Positions 50,321 through 62,811 of a stretch of DNA of 64,000 nt are shown here, piece after piece (positions within the stretch are counted from its first letter, which is position 1; every line of letters begins with the position of its first letter). Source of the DNA: Welwitschia mirabilis (taxonomy: Eukaryota; Gnetophyta; Gnetopsida; Welwitschiales); NCBI GenBank assembly GCA_051453625.1, contig JBOZIK010000001.1:76927234-76991233 (forward strand), given 5' to 3'. The notes under the pieces are model-generated. The model made no database searches, was not told the origin of the DNA, and saw only the letters and a program-made list of their open reading frames with translations. Made by a program: the position numbers and the translations under genes.

Positions 50321-50999
50321 CACATTTGTGCATAATTTAAGCTTTGCATCTATAGTAAAGATGGGATTGATTCTACTCATAATCATCAATCTTATAAAAA
50401 ACTATTTTCATTGGTTATGGTTCCAATGCTGAGGTGTTCTTATGATAATAAGGTAGTTAACAATATCAACATATCAAGGAGAAAGATAAGTAGAGAAGAT
50501 GATATAGAGATGTTTAACAATAAATAGTTATTCATTGAGATAGGAATCATTGATTAGAAGTTCATTAAGAGAACAAGAGAGTCAAGATAAATGGTCCATA
50601 ATACTATTATGTTTTCTAGCCTTATCAATGATGGTAAGATTGAATTATTTCATGAGAAAAATCCATCTAATATGTCTAGTACTAGAATCTTTCTTGGTTA
50701 TAAGGTAACATTTGGCTGTATGATCTATGTAGCATTAGTATAAAAGCCAAGAAGATAGTATTTAAGATGATCAAGGTAAAAGATGATGGAAAGCATTTCT
50801 TTTTCGATTATAGTATAGATGGATTAGGTCTTAGACAAAGTTTTACTAATATAAGATATGATTTTAAGATTAATTCTGCATTTTTGACTAAGAGCCCCAT
50901 CCACAGTATTATTTCTAGCTTCACATATAAGTTTAAAATCCTTAGTCCAATCAGGTTCCATTACAATGGATTTAGAAGAAATTTTATCCTTAACTATTT
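50321..50999 (-). pseudogene. element C RNase H region, decayed
   Basis: The interval between RT and integrase, where RNase H lies in gypsy elements. It aligns with 60950-61420 in element D (shared GATAAGTAGA, TCATTAAGAGA and CACTA-GAATCTTTCTT stretches). Motifs are too weak to name catalytic residues. Confidence 0.45.
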
Positions 51000-51760
51000 C
51001 GAAAGCAAGTTGACATAAGTCATTCTAATAAAATGATGATAGAAACCAACATGTCCAACAAAAGATTTAACTTGTTTAATATTAGTTGGAGGGGTAAGGT
51101 TTTTAATGATACCAAATTTTATAGGGGTCATCCTAATTCCCTTACTATAAATGTAGTGACCTAAAATAATCCCAAATGTTATTAAGAAAGAAACTCTTTT
51201 TCCAACTCAAATATAGACCACTTTCTATACATCTATCTAAGACTTTCTCTGATCTTTCCATGATTTATTCAAAAGTTTCACCAAATATTGAGAAGTCATC
51301 CATAAATATTTTAATAAATTATTCTATCATGTCAAAAATGACACCCATCATTACTCTTTGAAAAGTATTAGGAGCATTATAAAGTCCAAAAGCATTCTTC
51401 TAAAGGCAAGTCTTCCAAAGGGAGAAGTAAAGGTTATTTTTGCTTGGTTCTCACTAGCTATGTAAACCTAATTGTACTCACTATACTCATCAAGAAAATA
51501 GTAGTAGGCATGTACTGAGATTCTATTAAGCACTTGATTAAGAAAGAGTAAAGAATAATGATCCTTCTTAGTTACCATGCACATTCTTCATTCTCCATCC
51601 TTTTTAGAACTACTGTTAAGGGGCTAATCCACTCATTATCAGATATAGCATAGATAATTCTAACATCCATAAGTTTAATAATTTCATCTTTGAATACTTA
51701 CTTAAGGGCTAGATTAAGCCTTCATTGGGATTACCTAACTAATTTAGCGTTATCTTCAAC
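51000..51760 (-). pseudogene. element C reverse transcriptase remnant
   Basis: Minus frames show the SDxEW-SPL-VV block near 51640 and a TLPFG-like block near 51415. FMDDFS follows at 51289-51306, so the two catalytic aspartates are still present, unlike in elements D and E. Several in-frame stops and small indels preclude function. The ORFs on plus in this interval are shadows. Confidence 0.7.
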
Positions 51761-52183
51761 ATAGATTTTATGTTAAACTATGAAATGAGGAATTGTAGCT
51801 AAATCCCTATGGGTCCAAGTAAAAGCATTTTCCTTAGAAGTTAAAAGTGAGACTAAGTTGAATTATTGTGTAAAATGAGAAGTTCACTTATCATTAAAGG
51901 TTTCTTTAGATTATTATACAAAAAAATGTATTTTAGATCTATGGATAACTCTTTTAGTTCTACACTATAATATTCAATATCTATTATTGAATTACCAGCA
52001 TTAACTATTATTCCAGATTGTCATGTAGATGACTACAGTGGATGAAACCATCAAAAAGGTTTTCTATTAAATTCACATGTTGGACTTCTTCCTAGTTTAA
52101 AACTTCCTCATCCTAATGATCAATATAGTATATTTTAGTTAGGCCATCATACAAAATAGATTCATGTAGCATTATTAATCTCT

Positions 52184-52702
52184 NNNNNNNNNNNNNNNNN
52201 NNNNNNNNNNNNNNNNNNNNNNNNNNNNNNNNNNNNNNNNNNNNNNNNNNNNNNNNNNNNNNNNNNNNNNNNNNNNNNNNNNNNNNNNNNNNNNNNNNNN
52301 NNNNNNNNNNNNNNNNNNNNNNNNNNNNNNNNNNNNNNNNNNNNNNNNNNNNNNNNNNNNNNNNNNNNNNNNNNNNNNNNNNNNNNNNNNNNNNNNNNNN
52401 NNNNNNNNNNNNNNNNNNNNNNNNNNNNNNNNNNNNNNNNNNNNNNNNNNNNNNNNNNNNNNNNNNNNNNNNNNNNNNNNNNNNNNNNNNNNNNNNNNNN
52501 NNNNNNNNNNNNNNNNNNNNNNNNNNNNNNNNNNNNNNNNNNNNNNNNNNNNNNNNNNNNNNNNNNNNNNNNNNNNNNNNNNNNNNNNNNNNNNNNNNNN
52601 NNNNNNNNNNNNNNNNNNNNNNNNNNNNNNNNNNNNNNNNNNNNNNNNNNNNNNNNNNNNNNNNNNNNNNNNNNNNNNNNNNNNNNNNNNNNNNNNNNNN
52701 NN
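52184..52702. other. assembly gap (519 N), probably spurious
   Basis: Flanked on both sides by TAATCTCT. The corresponding stretch of sister element D (about 62780-62815) is continuous with no extra sequence. The 184-codon ORF spanning it is an artefact. Confidence 0.9.
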
Positions 52703-52719
52703 TAATCTCTCTTCAATTA

Positions 52720-53200
52720 GATGGTGATTTAAAAATAAAGTTGGTTTAAGTTCTTAATCTAAGTTCTACTTATCTTCTATTTCGTTTTTAGTAGTATTAA
52801 AAGATTTAATCAGAAAATTCTTATTGCCTAATTAACATTCCATCATTTTAGTTCATGTGTCCATGGTATAGTGGGTAGTCACATAAAAGGCTCTTCCTAA
52901 GAGTAATGGATAACTTCCATCATGTTCTAGTTTAATAATAACCACATCTATGGGGTAAAAGAGTTTTTTTATTTGGATAACTAAGTCTTTGATGATCTCC
53001 AAAGGTTTCTTGATTAAAGTATTAGCTAATTATAAGATGATTCACATAGGTTCCATTCTATTTTCCAACTCAAGTCTTTTACATATGTGAAGAGACATGA
53101 TGTTTACATTTGATCCTATGTTAGTTGATGCTTTTTTAATTTTCTTGTTTCCTTCCAAAGTAACACTCACTATTGCTTTTCTATGGTTTTTGAATTTAGG
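52720..53200 (-). pseudogene. element C retropepsin remnant
   Basis: Minus frames show ASTNIGSNVNIMSLHICKRL (family AxxDxGASVNxxPLxIxKxL, catalytic Asp changed to Asn), then PLEIIKDLVIQI, then YPIDVVII and YPLLLGRAFYV (family LLLGRPFL). Readable end to end with a few stops. Confidence 0.75.
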
Positions 53201-54190
53201 ACATTTTTTTATGACTAAGTTAAAGATAGATTGAGCAAGGAAGACCTTACTAGAAATGATATCTTTTTATTTCCTTCTAACTAGGTCTTTTCAAAACTTA
53301 GCATACTTAGGATTTTTTTGTGAGAGTTTCCAAAAATATAACTTGATGTTTACCTCTTACATCAAGGATTTTAAGTATTCATCATAGGTAGGATTTGTAT
53401 TTAATCTATCAAGCCAAGGCATAAATGATTTCTTACCTTTATTTTCTTATGAAGAATTTTTTGTGCTAGGCTTATCATTTAAAATTAAAGGAAAGATACA
53501 TGTATCCAAAATTTCTAAATCATCTTATTCCTTTTTTTTTCATTGTTTTCAAAGGTTAAAGCCTCATGGGTAAGAGTTGTTATATCATTTTCACTTCTAG
53601 TTACTACCTTTAAATCTTTGTCAACTTTATTTGGGTTAAGTAAAGATTGAGATGAAAAAGACTCTTATGGCCATTAATTCACTATTATTGTTTGTTGAAG
53701 CATATTCACTAAGTTTTTAATATTATTATTGGTATTTTCTTACATCTTTTTTAATTCTTCTATTAAATCTCTAAGTGGATTATTCTAATTTGGTTGAATG
53801 TTTAAGGTGCTTGGTTGAAAATTAAAGTTATCCTTAAATGGTTTCCAATTTGATTATCCACTCAATCTTTGTTGAAATCGTGATTGGATTTTAAAGTTAT
53901 AATGCCTTTGATTAAATGCACATACTTCCTCAAACATCCTTTCTTTACAAGTTGGTAACAAAGGAAATTCTTTAGTTAGATGAGAGCGTCCTTCACATAT
54001 ATCACATGTCGAAGTTGTGTTTTCCTCTTTTACTACCTTTGCATCAACTATTATTTAACTATACTTATTTAAAGTGGTAGTAAAATACTTAATCATATTG
54101 GTTAAATCAAATTTATCTTTCTCTTTGTCATGTTTTACTTCCTTTAAGTCTTTTTGATCTATGATTCAATTTTCTTTATAAGTTAGTTGT
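53201..54190 (-). pseudogene. element C gag, C-terminal half with zinc knuckle
   Basis: The CCHC-like knuckle is at 53965-54006: CDICEGRSHLTKEF, i.e. C-X2-C-X4-H-X4-F, with the last Cys replaced. Upstream is a linker containing LKEVKHDKEKDKFDLTNMI. Downstream is an Asn/Gln-rich stretch. The frame is cut at 54190 by the LTR of element D. Confidence 0.65.
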
Positions 54191-55898
54191 TGCGATGCAT
54201 ATTTATACAAATGTTATGTTCTCAAGTAGATCTTATCAATTACAAATATATATAGATTTTTGCACAAAACAACATACTAATAAAGATGGAAGTAACCCAA
54301 ATGTCATATTCTCATTGAAGGCATAGGCAGAAAGAAAGAAAATTGATTTTAAAAATGAAACACTATGTATCCTTAGACTAGAATGAAATAACAATGCAAA
54401 AATAATAATGCAAACATATTATGAAAATAAAATGCAAGTCTAAACTAAATGCAACTTTTATTTGATTACCAAATTAACCTATCATGGAGATTAGTCCTCT
54501 ATAACCTAGATTAATCAAGAAAGGCCATCATTAACTCATGAATAATCTAAGCTATTAAGTAAATCAAATAGAATATGAAAATAATGCAAAGATAATCTAT
54601 GAAAGGAAATGCAATTCATCTAAACTAATAATATCAATCTTAATAAAGGTTTTCCTCATGATCTATATAATCAAAGAAGATATCATGGAATCAAAAGTGA
54701 TATAAATCATAAAGAACATGCATAAAATAAAAGATATGAAAATAAAAATAGAGTTTTGATTAAAAGAAAATCAACATCCATGTTACAAAGCAATAGCACC
54801 TCAATGAAGGATACACAACCCAACACCAAGGAAGACATTTTTTTGCAATAATAATAAATAGGCCTCTGGCCCTTCTATCTTCTATCATGAGAAGTTTTAG
54901 TATAAACAAATATAAAAATGAAGTTGAGGGCTAAGGAGGTATTTATTACAAAATAAACTCTAAAATCAGAAAAGACTAACAAATGGATGAACAATCCTAA
55001 TAACTATTCAAGAAAATGTAAGATAAATGGCTAGAGTTTGGTGAATTTTGAGTAAGCATTTATCTCAAGTATCATCTTGCTAGTCAGCTGGACAATACAG
55101 GAGATAATACCACCTCATATTCCATATTAGATTTCAGATTGATTTAGTTGACACCCTTCTTAGCTTAAGTATTTTTGTCATCCGTATAATTGTCTAGACG
55201 ATGATCTAGATGATAGGATTTTGTAGAGTTTTACATGTATTAAATTAGCCTCTTTATTTATAGGATTTTTGGTTTAGATAGAAAATATTGTAAATTGCTT
55301 CAAATGTTGTAAAATTTAATAAAGATTACATGTTTTTGTGTTATTCATTTTAGCTCTTTATTATCATAAAACTTCAGTATACCTATAAAACTACTCAAAA
55401 TACCTTATTAAGTACATACAATTTGATAGTGCAACATAGCCCTCCACTTAGTATTATCAGTCCTTGATGAAATTAAATGAACGATCATGATTGTGAGTCA
55501 AATTGGCTAATAATAAATTAAATAAGAAACTATGAAATAAAATAAGAAATATTTTTTATAAATCTCAAAATGTAGGACAGAAAAATCAAAAGCAGATAAC
55601 TGAACATTTCACTTATGTAGTACAATTGGCCGCACTATTTTCTTGATGGTCATCTAGACAATGACAAGATGACAGACTCAAAAATGGATTTTAAAAAATA
55701 AAAGCTTATGAAATTTTTTTCAAAAAGATAGTTATTAAATATATAGATCATTACTATCCCTCCACCAAAATGTACATTAGATAAAAGATATCATGGATAA
55801 TACAAATAGTCTTCATTATGAAGCATAAAAAATGGTATGTAAAACTATGTATAAAATCCAATAATAAAAACATACACCATGTAGTTATTCAAAATAAG

Positions 55899-55904
<6 letters not shown>

Positions 55905-55936
<32 letters not shown>
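55905..55936. repeat. (AT)n microsatellite
   Basis: About 32 bp of AT repeat preceded by GTGTGT. It lies near the left edge of the extra segment in element D's LTR. Confidence 0.9.
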
Positions 55937-55938
<2 letters not shown>

Positions 55939-56002
55939 TGAGTTGTGTATAATATATGGAGGGGAATATACAAAAACATAATGAGAAGTTACTCTTCTCA
56001 TC

Positions 56003-57340
56003 AAGTTATGATGAACTTCTGATGAGCGACAGGCTCAGGAATAGGAGGAGAAGAAGGAGGATGCTCAGAATCAATAGAGAAATGATAGTCCATTAATTTC
56101 ATAATAAACTATGTTGTCTCATCTTCTTATACTCATACTTTCTCTAGGAGATCCAACATTACACTTTTCTCTATTCCTAGGACACGCTGTTGCATATTCA
56201 CAAGCTACTCTTTAGTGTGCTGTACTCTCCTCTTAATTGTTTAAATCCTTTACTCAACCATTTAAATCCTCTACTCTAATATAGAATTGATCTAGTCTAT
56301 AATGCCTCTGATGGTCTTAGTGGTCTCTACCAGGAGGTCCTAAATTTTTTCAAGTGAAGAACTAATAAGAGGTCTCTAAAATTCTCTCTACCTCTCTTGA
56401 TACCTATATGCCCATGTCTCGCAGGTAATAGGATGAAGTCTATATGTGTGTAAATTGTTGCTCACCTATAGGCTCTAGTATACTAAAGCATATAAAAATG
56501 GATAAGAGGAGGCATAGATATCCCAAAGTCTATAGTTATTATTCCTTTACCATGGACCTGAGTCTCCTCCATATAAATGTGGGTAAGTTCATCTACATCC
56601 TACCTAAATACTAACAGTATCTACAAATGAGCCATCATTATATAAATGTCATGAAAATACAAGCTGATATTGTGAATTAGTCCTCTATGCAAAATACAAT
56701 AGGTAGAAGTAAACTGCATTACCAAAACACCCCACATATTTAATGTCAAATTTATTGGTATGTCTAATGTTGCACTATACGTATAATGCTCCTCCATCCC
56801 ACTAGCTGAGTGTACATGAACACTCTTCACAAAAATCTGTCACTATCATAATGTGGTTTGAGAGGACTACAATCTCATAACTCTGAATCATGGCTATAAT
56901 CATATCCAATAACTGTCCACGAGCATCGGGGTGATGTTCTATGTGCGTGATGTCATAGGATTCCTTGGTCTCGAATACATAGTACATTCTCTATGCATCT
57001 AAGATCCACCAAAGCAATAAATTTTTGAGCCTTTAATCTACATCTAGCTCTAATTAACTCATGAAATTCCTAAAATGTCTCTCAACATGAATAGTAGCCA
57101 TCTAAATAGTGAGAGATCTAGCATGTCAAGGTGGGGATGTATTATCTTTGCACACTCAACTTGTGACAGTGCTAGTGGATCTACCTCCTACTCAATAGCT
57201 TTTACCTTAGCCTCCACTCATTTAGCTCTATGTGTGAGTGTCATACTCAATCATAAATATGTAATATGTCACACAAAACCTTGTGGATATAGTTAAAATA
57301 TGTCACATGGATGCTCGAAATAACCCTACTTTTTTTTAAA
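56003..57340 (-). pseudogene. unidentified decayed ORF inside an LTR
   Basis: On minus, long stretches read as protein with scattered stops. From about 57340: a HPCDIF and YPQGFVWHITYL part, then VEAKVKAIE*EVDPLAL, SQVECAKIIHPHLDMLDLSL, FRWLLFMLRDI, DARGQLLDMIIAMIQSYEIV, DFCEECS, and NMWGVLVMQFTSTYCILHRG with LIHNISLYF after it. The C-terminal part is Ser/Leu-rich and ends with PPSSPPIPEPVAHQKF and a TGA near 56005. The total is about 440 codons, with a frameshift near 56970 and another near 56815. I do not recognise the protein; candidates are a gag-like ORF of another retroelement or a captured gene. The homologous LTR of element C lacks it. Confidence 0.5.
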
Positions 57341-58620
57341 AAATTGTAAAAATTGTGAAAATATGTCATGCTTTCCCCCTATAAAAGTGTTAATACATCC
57401 CGTATTTCGTATTCATTTGAATAAAAAAGTGAAATGCATTAAAATTTAAAAATTGTATTTTAGGTAGGCCCCACATGAGGTGAAAAATAAAAGTGCCCAA
57501 ATGAAAAATCTAATTCACTAGAAACATAAAACACATCATACTGATCAATTTACCCTAAAGGACCCACTACACTTCGACTTATAGTTTGTGAGAAAACAAG
57601 TTTTAAATGTAAAATCCTAATTCTTCCTCATAAAATGTACAGTTTATTATATCTTTCAAAATACATGATGAAAATCAAATCTGTAAGTTTCTAATCAAAG
57701 AGCTAAAAAAACTGAACAACATACATGAAAAGTATGCATCAAAAGGCTGAGAAATGGGAGGAAAAAATTGAAAGAAAAATGAGAAAAAGAAAAACATACC
57801 TTATTTTTGAAAAATCACCAAAATCTAGAAATTGGGTGAACAAATTTGATGGGATACATTTCAGCATGTCGACAAGAACCAAAGGCACTATCATCTCTTA
57901 AGAGAATGTGCGAAAGTCATAGAGAATGAAAGCAAAATGAGAAAAAATAATGGATATCATGGTTTTATTACACTATCATTCATTTAGATAACAGTCCTAA
58001 GATTCCTATCAGAAAAAATCTCAGTGTCAACTCCATTATCATCTGGATGATCAAGTGGATGATGGAAATTTGAAAAAGTTCTCAAAAATGAAAATATCAC
58101 TAAGTAAGTTAGGCTCAAATATCATCGTGAAGGTAATAAAATGTATCAGAAGTTTTCAAAAAAGAGAGAATGATGAAGAGTCATGACAAATAAAAATAAT
58201 GAGAAAAATTTAAAATAAATGAAAAATAAGATGATGAAAACATACTAAGTAGGTCGAAATTTAACAAAGAAGACTGATAAAATATGCCCAAACTAAAAAA
58301 ATAAACAAGAAAAGTGTAGAACTTTAAAAGATATAAAGGAATCTCATAAAAACCATGAAGCATAAAATATTATTGTTTAATTAAAATTCCAAAATAAAAT
58401 CAATATGATAATGTAAATAAACAACATGAATAATGACAAGGAAACTACTAACTGATAACGTCCTAAGTAAAGATGAAAAACTATGAAATAACTTTGAAAT
58501 AATAAAATAAAGAATAAAAAAAAAGGAAGAATGAAAATTGATACAAGGAACATAAAAAATATAAATTAAATATCATAAATAATAATCTATTAATCACTCT
58601 TGAAAGATATAATAAAAACA

Positions 58621-58768
58621 NNNNNNNNNNNNNNNNNNNNNNNNNNNNNNNNNNNNNNNNNNNNNNNNNNNNNNNNNNNNNNNNNNNNNNNNNNNNNNNN
58701 NNNNNNNNNNNNNNNNNNNNNNNNNNNNNNNNNNNNNNNNNNNNNNNNNNNNNNNNNNNNNNNNNNNN
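58621..58768. other. assembly gap (148 N)
   Basis: Lies in the LTR of element D. The matching part of element C's LTR has roughly this much sequence, so here the size looks realistic. ORFs across the N are artefacts. Confidence 0.95.
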
Positions 58769-59076
58769 TCAAAAGTGAAAAGATCATATGGGAATACTAA
58801 GAGTATAGAAAATAAATAATACCTCTGATGACACTAAGAACATTACTAAATCCCATAGCATTAAAGTTTATTACAACTTTTTACGATGAGGGGAGTGTAG
58901 CCATAGTCAAAGAAGTAAGGACCTATGATGCATGGCCAACTAACCCTCTAGTAAAGTTCCTATAGCTACCAATACTACCAAAGGTTCCTTTTGCAAAAAT
59001 TTACTGTAGTGTGATAGGACATAATAGTGACCATGTATTTTTTTCCTAAAGTACAAATATAATAGATCATGGTTAT

Positions 59077-59078
<2 letters not shown>

Positions 59079-59144
<66 letters not shown>

Positions 59145-59156
59145 TTCTCTTTCTTT
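59079..59156 (-). repeat. GA microsatellite at the polypurine-tract position of element D
   Basis: 78 consecutive pyrimidines on plus, mostly (CT)n, i.e. (GA)n on minus, exactly between the 3' LTR and the internal region. It is the counterpart of the 41-nt purine run of element C. The Arg-Glu-repeat ORFs over it are artefacts. Confidence 0.85.
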
Positions 59157-59257
59157 GAATAACACAAATAATTCCCACATGATCACACATTCAAAAAGAC
59201 AAAGGTAAATAAGTGAGATGAAAGACAGAAAAGACCACAACTAAATAATCAAAGACC

Positions 59258-59513
59258 TCACACCATTGAAAAAAAAGGTAAAAGAACCAAGGAATCTTCC
59301 TTTAAAATGACATTCATAGATATGGAAATGTCTTANNNNNNNNNNNNNNNNNNNNNNNNNNNNNNNNNNNNNNNNNNNNNNNNNNNNNNNNNNNNNNNNN
59401 NNNNNNNNNNNNNNNNNNNNNNNNNNNNNNNNNNNTCACACCATTGAAAAAAAAGTTAAAAGAACCAAGGAATCTTCCTTTAAAATGACAATCATAGATA
59501 TGGAAATGTCTTA
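59258..59513. repeat. 78-bp duplicated flanks around an assembly gap
   Basis: 59258-59335 and 59436-59513 are the same 78 bp with two mismatches and lie on either side of the 100-N gap 59336-59435. Element C has this stretch once (about 48917-48990). The likely explanation is two contig ends that overlap but were joined with a placeholder. Confidence 0.9.
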
Positions 59514-60019
59514 ATTTTGGATGAATCCAATCTTATCACTACAAAATGCCAAATTATGAATACTAGTCATAGGAACTTTATAAATAAAACACATAAGTCA
59601 AGTTTAAAAGATGATTAAGTAATGTCATGAAATCTACCAAAAGAATAAGCTAAGAAAAAACTCAGAAAAAAATAGGATAAAAGTCCTCCTCATTGAGAGG
59701 AACCTCTAAAACAATTGCTTCTACTATTTTCAAGGTTGTATCAAAAGAGTTTTCATATATTTTCAATCTTTATTTATTAACTTTCTAAATCTTCTTAGTT
59801 GCTAAGTAAAAAATCTTAATAGAGCCATTAGAATGTACTTTCTCTATAAGATAAGAACCTTACCATTTATAGGTCAAATTGTTATGTAAAAGATGTATTC
59901 TAATATTATATAAAAGGACAAGTTAACTAGGTTTAAACTTTTTATGAAGTAACTTACAATTATGTTTGAACTTAGCTTGGGCTTTATGAATTAGTTAATA
60001 ATGTATAGCATGAGTATGT

Positions 60020-60790
60020 TTTTTGTTTAGGTGATTAAGTTGGGCTAATCTATGTTTAAGGTTCTTATGAAGGTCTACAAATTATGTTGATAAGAAGAAC
60101 AATAAGAGTTATAACACACATTAATAGGTAAAACATAGAATTTTCTGTATACACATTTCTAAGGTGAAAACCCAAGAGAATTATACTAAGTAGTATGGTA
60201 AGCTTAAAAAACATTGTTAATTTTAGAAGCCCAAGATTTCCTATTAATAAAAACAATTTTTTATAGCATTTTCTTAATTTTTCTATTTGTATTTTTAGCT
60301 TGATCATTGGTTTGTGGATGATAAGCATAAGCTACTCTATGTTTTATTTCAATAGATAAAATAAGTTTCCTAAAAATTTGATTAATAAAATGAGTTTCTT
60401 GATTACTAATGATAATCCTAGAAAAAATCAAAATGTTAAAAATATGAGTTATAAGAAAAGTACAAATAATTCGAGCATCATTCATAGAAGTAGAAATAAC
60501 TTTAACCCATTTAGTAACATAATTAACAACCACTAAAATATAGTTCTTATCATTAGAAGGTGGTTTAATGGGGCCTATAAAATCAATTCCCCAATAATCA
60601 AAAGGTTCAAATTCAAAAATAGGTTTAAAAGGTATTTATTAAAAGTAAATAAGACTACCATAATGTTGACAAACATCACACCTTTTAGAAAAATCAAAAG
60701 AGTCCTAAAAAAGAGTAAGCCAATAAAAACCAAAGTGAAGTATTTTCATAGCTATTTTTTGTTCACTAAAATAACCTACACAAATACCAC
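60020..60790 (-). pseudogene. element D integrase remnant
   Basis: The best preserved integrase here. It has a KRCDVCQHYGS zinc-finger end, FDYWGIDFIGPIKPPSNDKN (first catalytic Asp kept), NYVTKWVKVISTSMNDARI, then IISNQETHFINQ (family SDGGTHF, Asp changed to Asn). Next come HRVAYAYHPQTNDQAKNTNR (the catalytic Glu position is Lys) and the C-terminal LLGFHLRNVYTENSMF (family PLGMSPxxLVYGKACH). The two ORFs at 60261-60533 and 60065-60328 are its two halves, separated by a frameshift. With two of three catalytic acids lost it cannot be active. Confidence 0.85.
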
Positions 60791-61479
60791 CCTAGCAAAG
60801 TTGAAGAATGGTAGATTTTTCCCATTTAGACACACATTTTTGCATGATTTAGTCTTTGCACCTNNNNNNNAGATGTGGCTCTATCCATTCATAATCACCT
60901 ATTCTATGGAGAAAGGATTTTCTTTGATTATAATTCTAATGTTATGATATTTTTATAATAATAAAATAATTAATAATATTAGCATACCAAGGAGGAGGAT
61001 AAGTAGAAGATATGACAAAAAGTTATTCATCCAAAAAAAAAAAGTCATTAATTGTAAAATCATCAAGAGAGGAAGAAAAACATGACAAATGATCTACTAT
61101 ACTATTATGTTTCTCTACTTTATTAATAATGATCAAATTAAATTCTTGCATGAGGAGTATTCATCTAATAAGTATAACACTAGAATCTTTCTTTAATCAT
61201 AAGGTATCTAATTGTTATATAGTTAGTATAAATATTCATATAAAAGTCTAAAAGATAGTGTCTAAGCGAATTAAGGCAAAAGATAATCAGTAACATTTCT
61301 TTTTCCATAGTAGTGTAATTTATTTGAGCTTTAGATAAAGCTTTACTATGATAAGATATAACCTTAAAATCACTTTCATATTTTTATCCAAGCATCCCAC
61401 CAATGAAAATGTTACTAGCATCACATATTAACTCAAAATCTTTATTCTAATCAGGTCCCATTATAATAGGGGTGGAAGA
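60791..61479 (-). pseudogene. element D RNase H region, decayed
   Basis: Interval between RT and integrase, aligning with 50321-50999 of element C. It contains a 7-N gap at 60864-60870. Too decayed to name catalytic residues. Confidence 0.45.
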
Positions 61480-62290
61480 GATTTTATGTTTAAGTGTACC
61501 AAAAGTAAGCAGACAAGATTCATTTTAATTAAATTTAGCTTCTTTTTTAAGTAACAAGTAAATAAGTTTAGAAATTTTAGCATAATCTTAAATGAAATGA
61601 CAATAAAAACCAAATGACAAAGGGAGGTTGAACTTGTTTTATATATGTTGAAGAAGTTAGGTTTTTAATGATACTAACTTTTTTAGGGTCCATCCTAATT
61701 CCTTTATCAAAAATGTGGTAATCTAAGACAATTCCACTATCAACTAAAGAGAAACTTTTCTTCTAACTTAAATATAGACCACTAATAATGCATTCATCAA
61801 GGACTTTTTCTAACCTTTCTAAGATTTGTTTAAAGTTTTCATCATGGATTGAGAAGTTATCCATAAAAATTTCTATTAAATTCTCTAATATATCAAAAAA
61901 AAAACCCATCATTGCATGTTAAAAATTCATACATCTAAAAGCAAAAGTTCCAAAAGGTAAAGTAAAAGTAGTTTTAACCTAATCTTCACTAGCGATACAA
62001 ACCTAATTATAATCATTATACCCATCAAGAAAGTAATAAAAAACATGTCCTTGGATTTTATCAAGTGTCTAATTGAGAAAAGATAAAGGATAAGGATCTT
62101 TCTTGGTTACTTCATTTAATTTTCTAAAATCAATACACATTCTTCACTCCCCACCTTTCTTAGGAACTACTATCAAAGGGCTAATTCACTCACTATCAAA
62201 TATGGCATAAATAATTTCAGTGTCCATTAATTTAATAATTTCATATTTTACAACCTATTTAAGGGCTAGATTTAGTCTATGTTGAGTTGC
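61480..62290 (-). pseudogene. element D reverse transcriptase remnant
   Basis: Minus frames show IYAIFDSE*ISPLIVVPKKG (stop replaces Trp), then FLDGYNDYN*VCIASED*V (both stops replace Gln), then KTTFTLPFGTF. FMDN follows at 61856-61867, where element C keeps FMDD. The order and spacing are those of a gypsy RT. Confidence 0.85.
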
Positions 62291-62811
62291 CTAATAGGTT
62301 TTGCGTTATCCTCAAGATAGATTTTATGTTAAATGATAGAGTAGAAATGGCCTATGAGACTAAGCAAATATATTAATCTTAGATTTTAAAAGTGAGATTA
62401 AAATTAACTCTTATTGAGGGAAAAGATTCTTGTTTATTATTAGATATTTGTTTTAATCATTACATAGGAAGATATATTTTAGTCCACTAGGTAAAGGTTT
62501 CATATTTAAATTTAGATTTTTATTTTCTATTAAATTTTTATAAAAATTGACTACCATTCTAAATTGTCATCTGAACAACAGTAGTGGATGAGATCCCTCA
62601 AAATAAGAAATCTCATTTTTATTTAGATTTTTGACTACTGCATAGTTTATAGTTTTAGTTTTTCTACTCTCTTAATCAAAATAGTAGGTTCCTAGATGCT
62701 CATAGTTAAGTTGATCATCATTAAAATTTTTTAAGTTTGTTTTGTTTTAAGTGGATTATCAAATAAGGTTAGCTCATGAAGCATTAACCATCTTTCCTCA
62801 AGTAGAAGATG

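Larger units (their letters stand above)
45683..54190 (-). mobile_element. gypsy element C (Athila/Tat type), inserted in element B and cut by element D
   Basis: Minus-strand element: 3' LTR 45683-48772, purine tract, then (leftward transcription) integrase 49490-50320, RNase H region, RT 51000-51760, protease 52720-53200, gag 53200-54190. Its left end begins TG exactly where the LTR of element B breaks off. Its gag runs into the TG end of element D at 54191, with the zinc knuckle only about 180 bp away. The N-terminal gag and 5' LTR must therefore lie beyond element D. Confidence 0.75.
54191..59075 (-). repeat. 3' LTR of element D, with about 1.8 kb of extra sequence
   Basis: Homologous to the LTR of element C at both ends. 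Between the landmarks at 55490 and 58445 it is about 1.8 kb longer, and this extra part contains the ORF relic at 56003-57340. It includes a 148-N gap. The high-coordinate end is approximate. Confidence 0.65.

Noticed and set aside
52162-52716. 184-codon ORF
   Set aside because: It consists almost entirely of N.
58940-59190. Arg-Glu repeat ORFs
   Set aside because: They translate the GA microsatellite at the polypurine-tract position.
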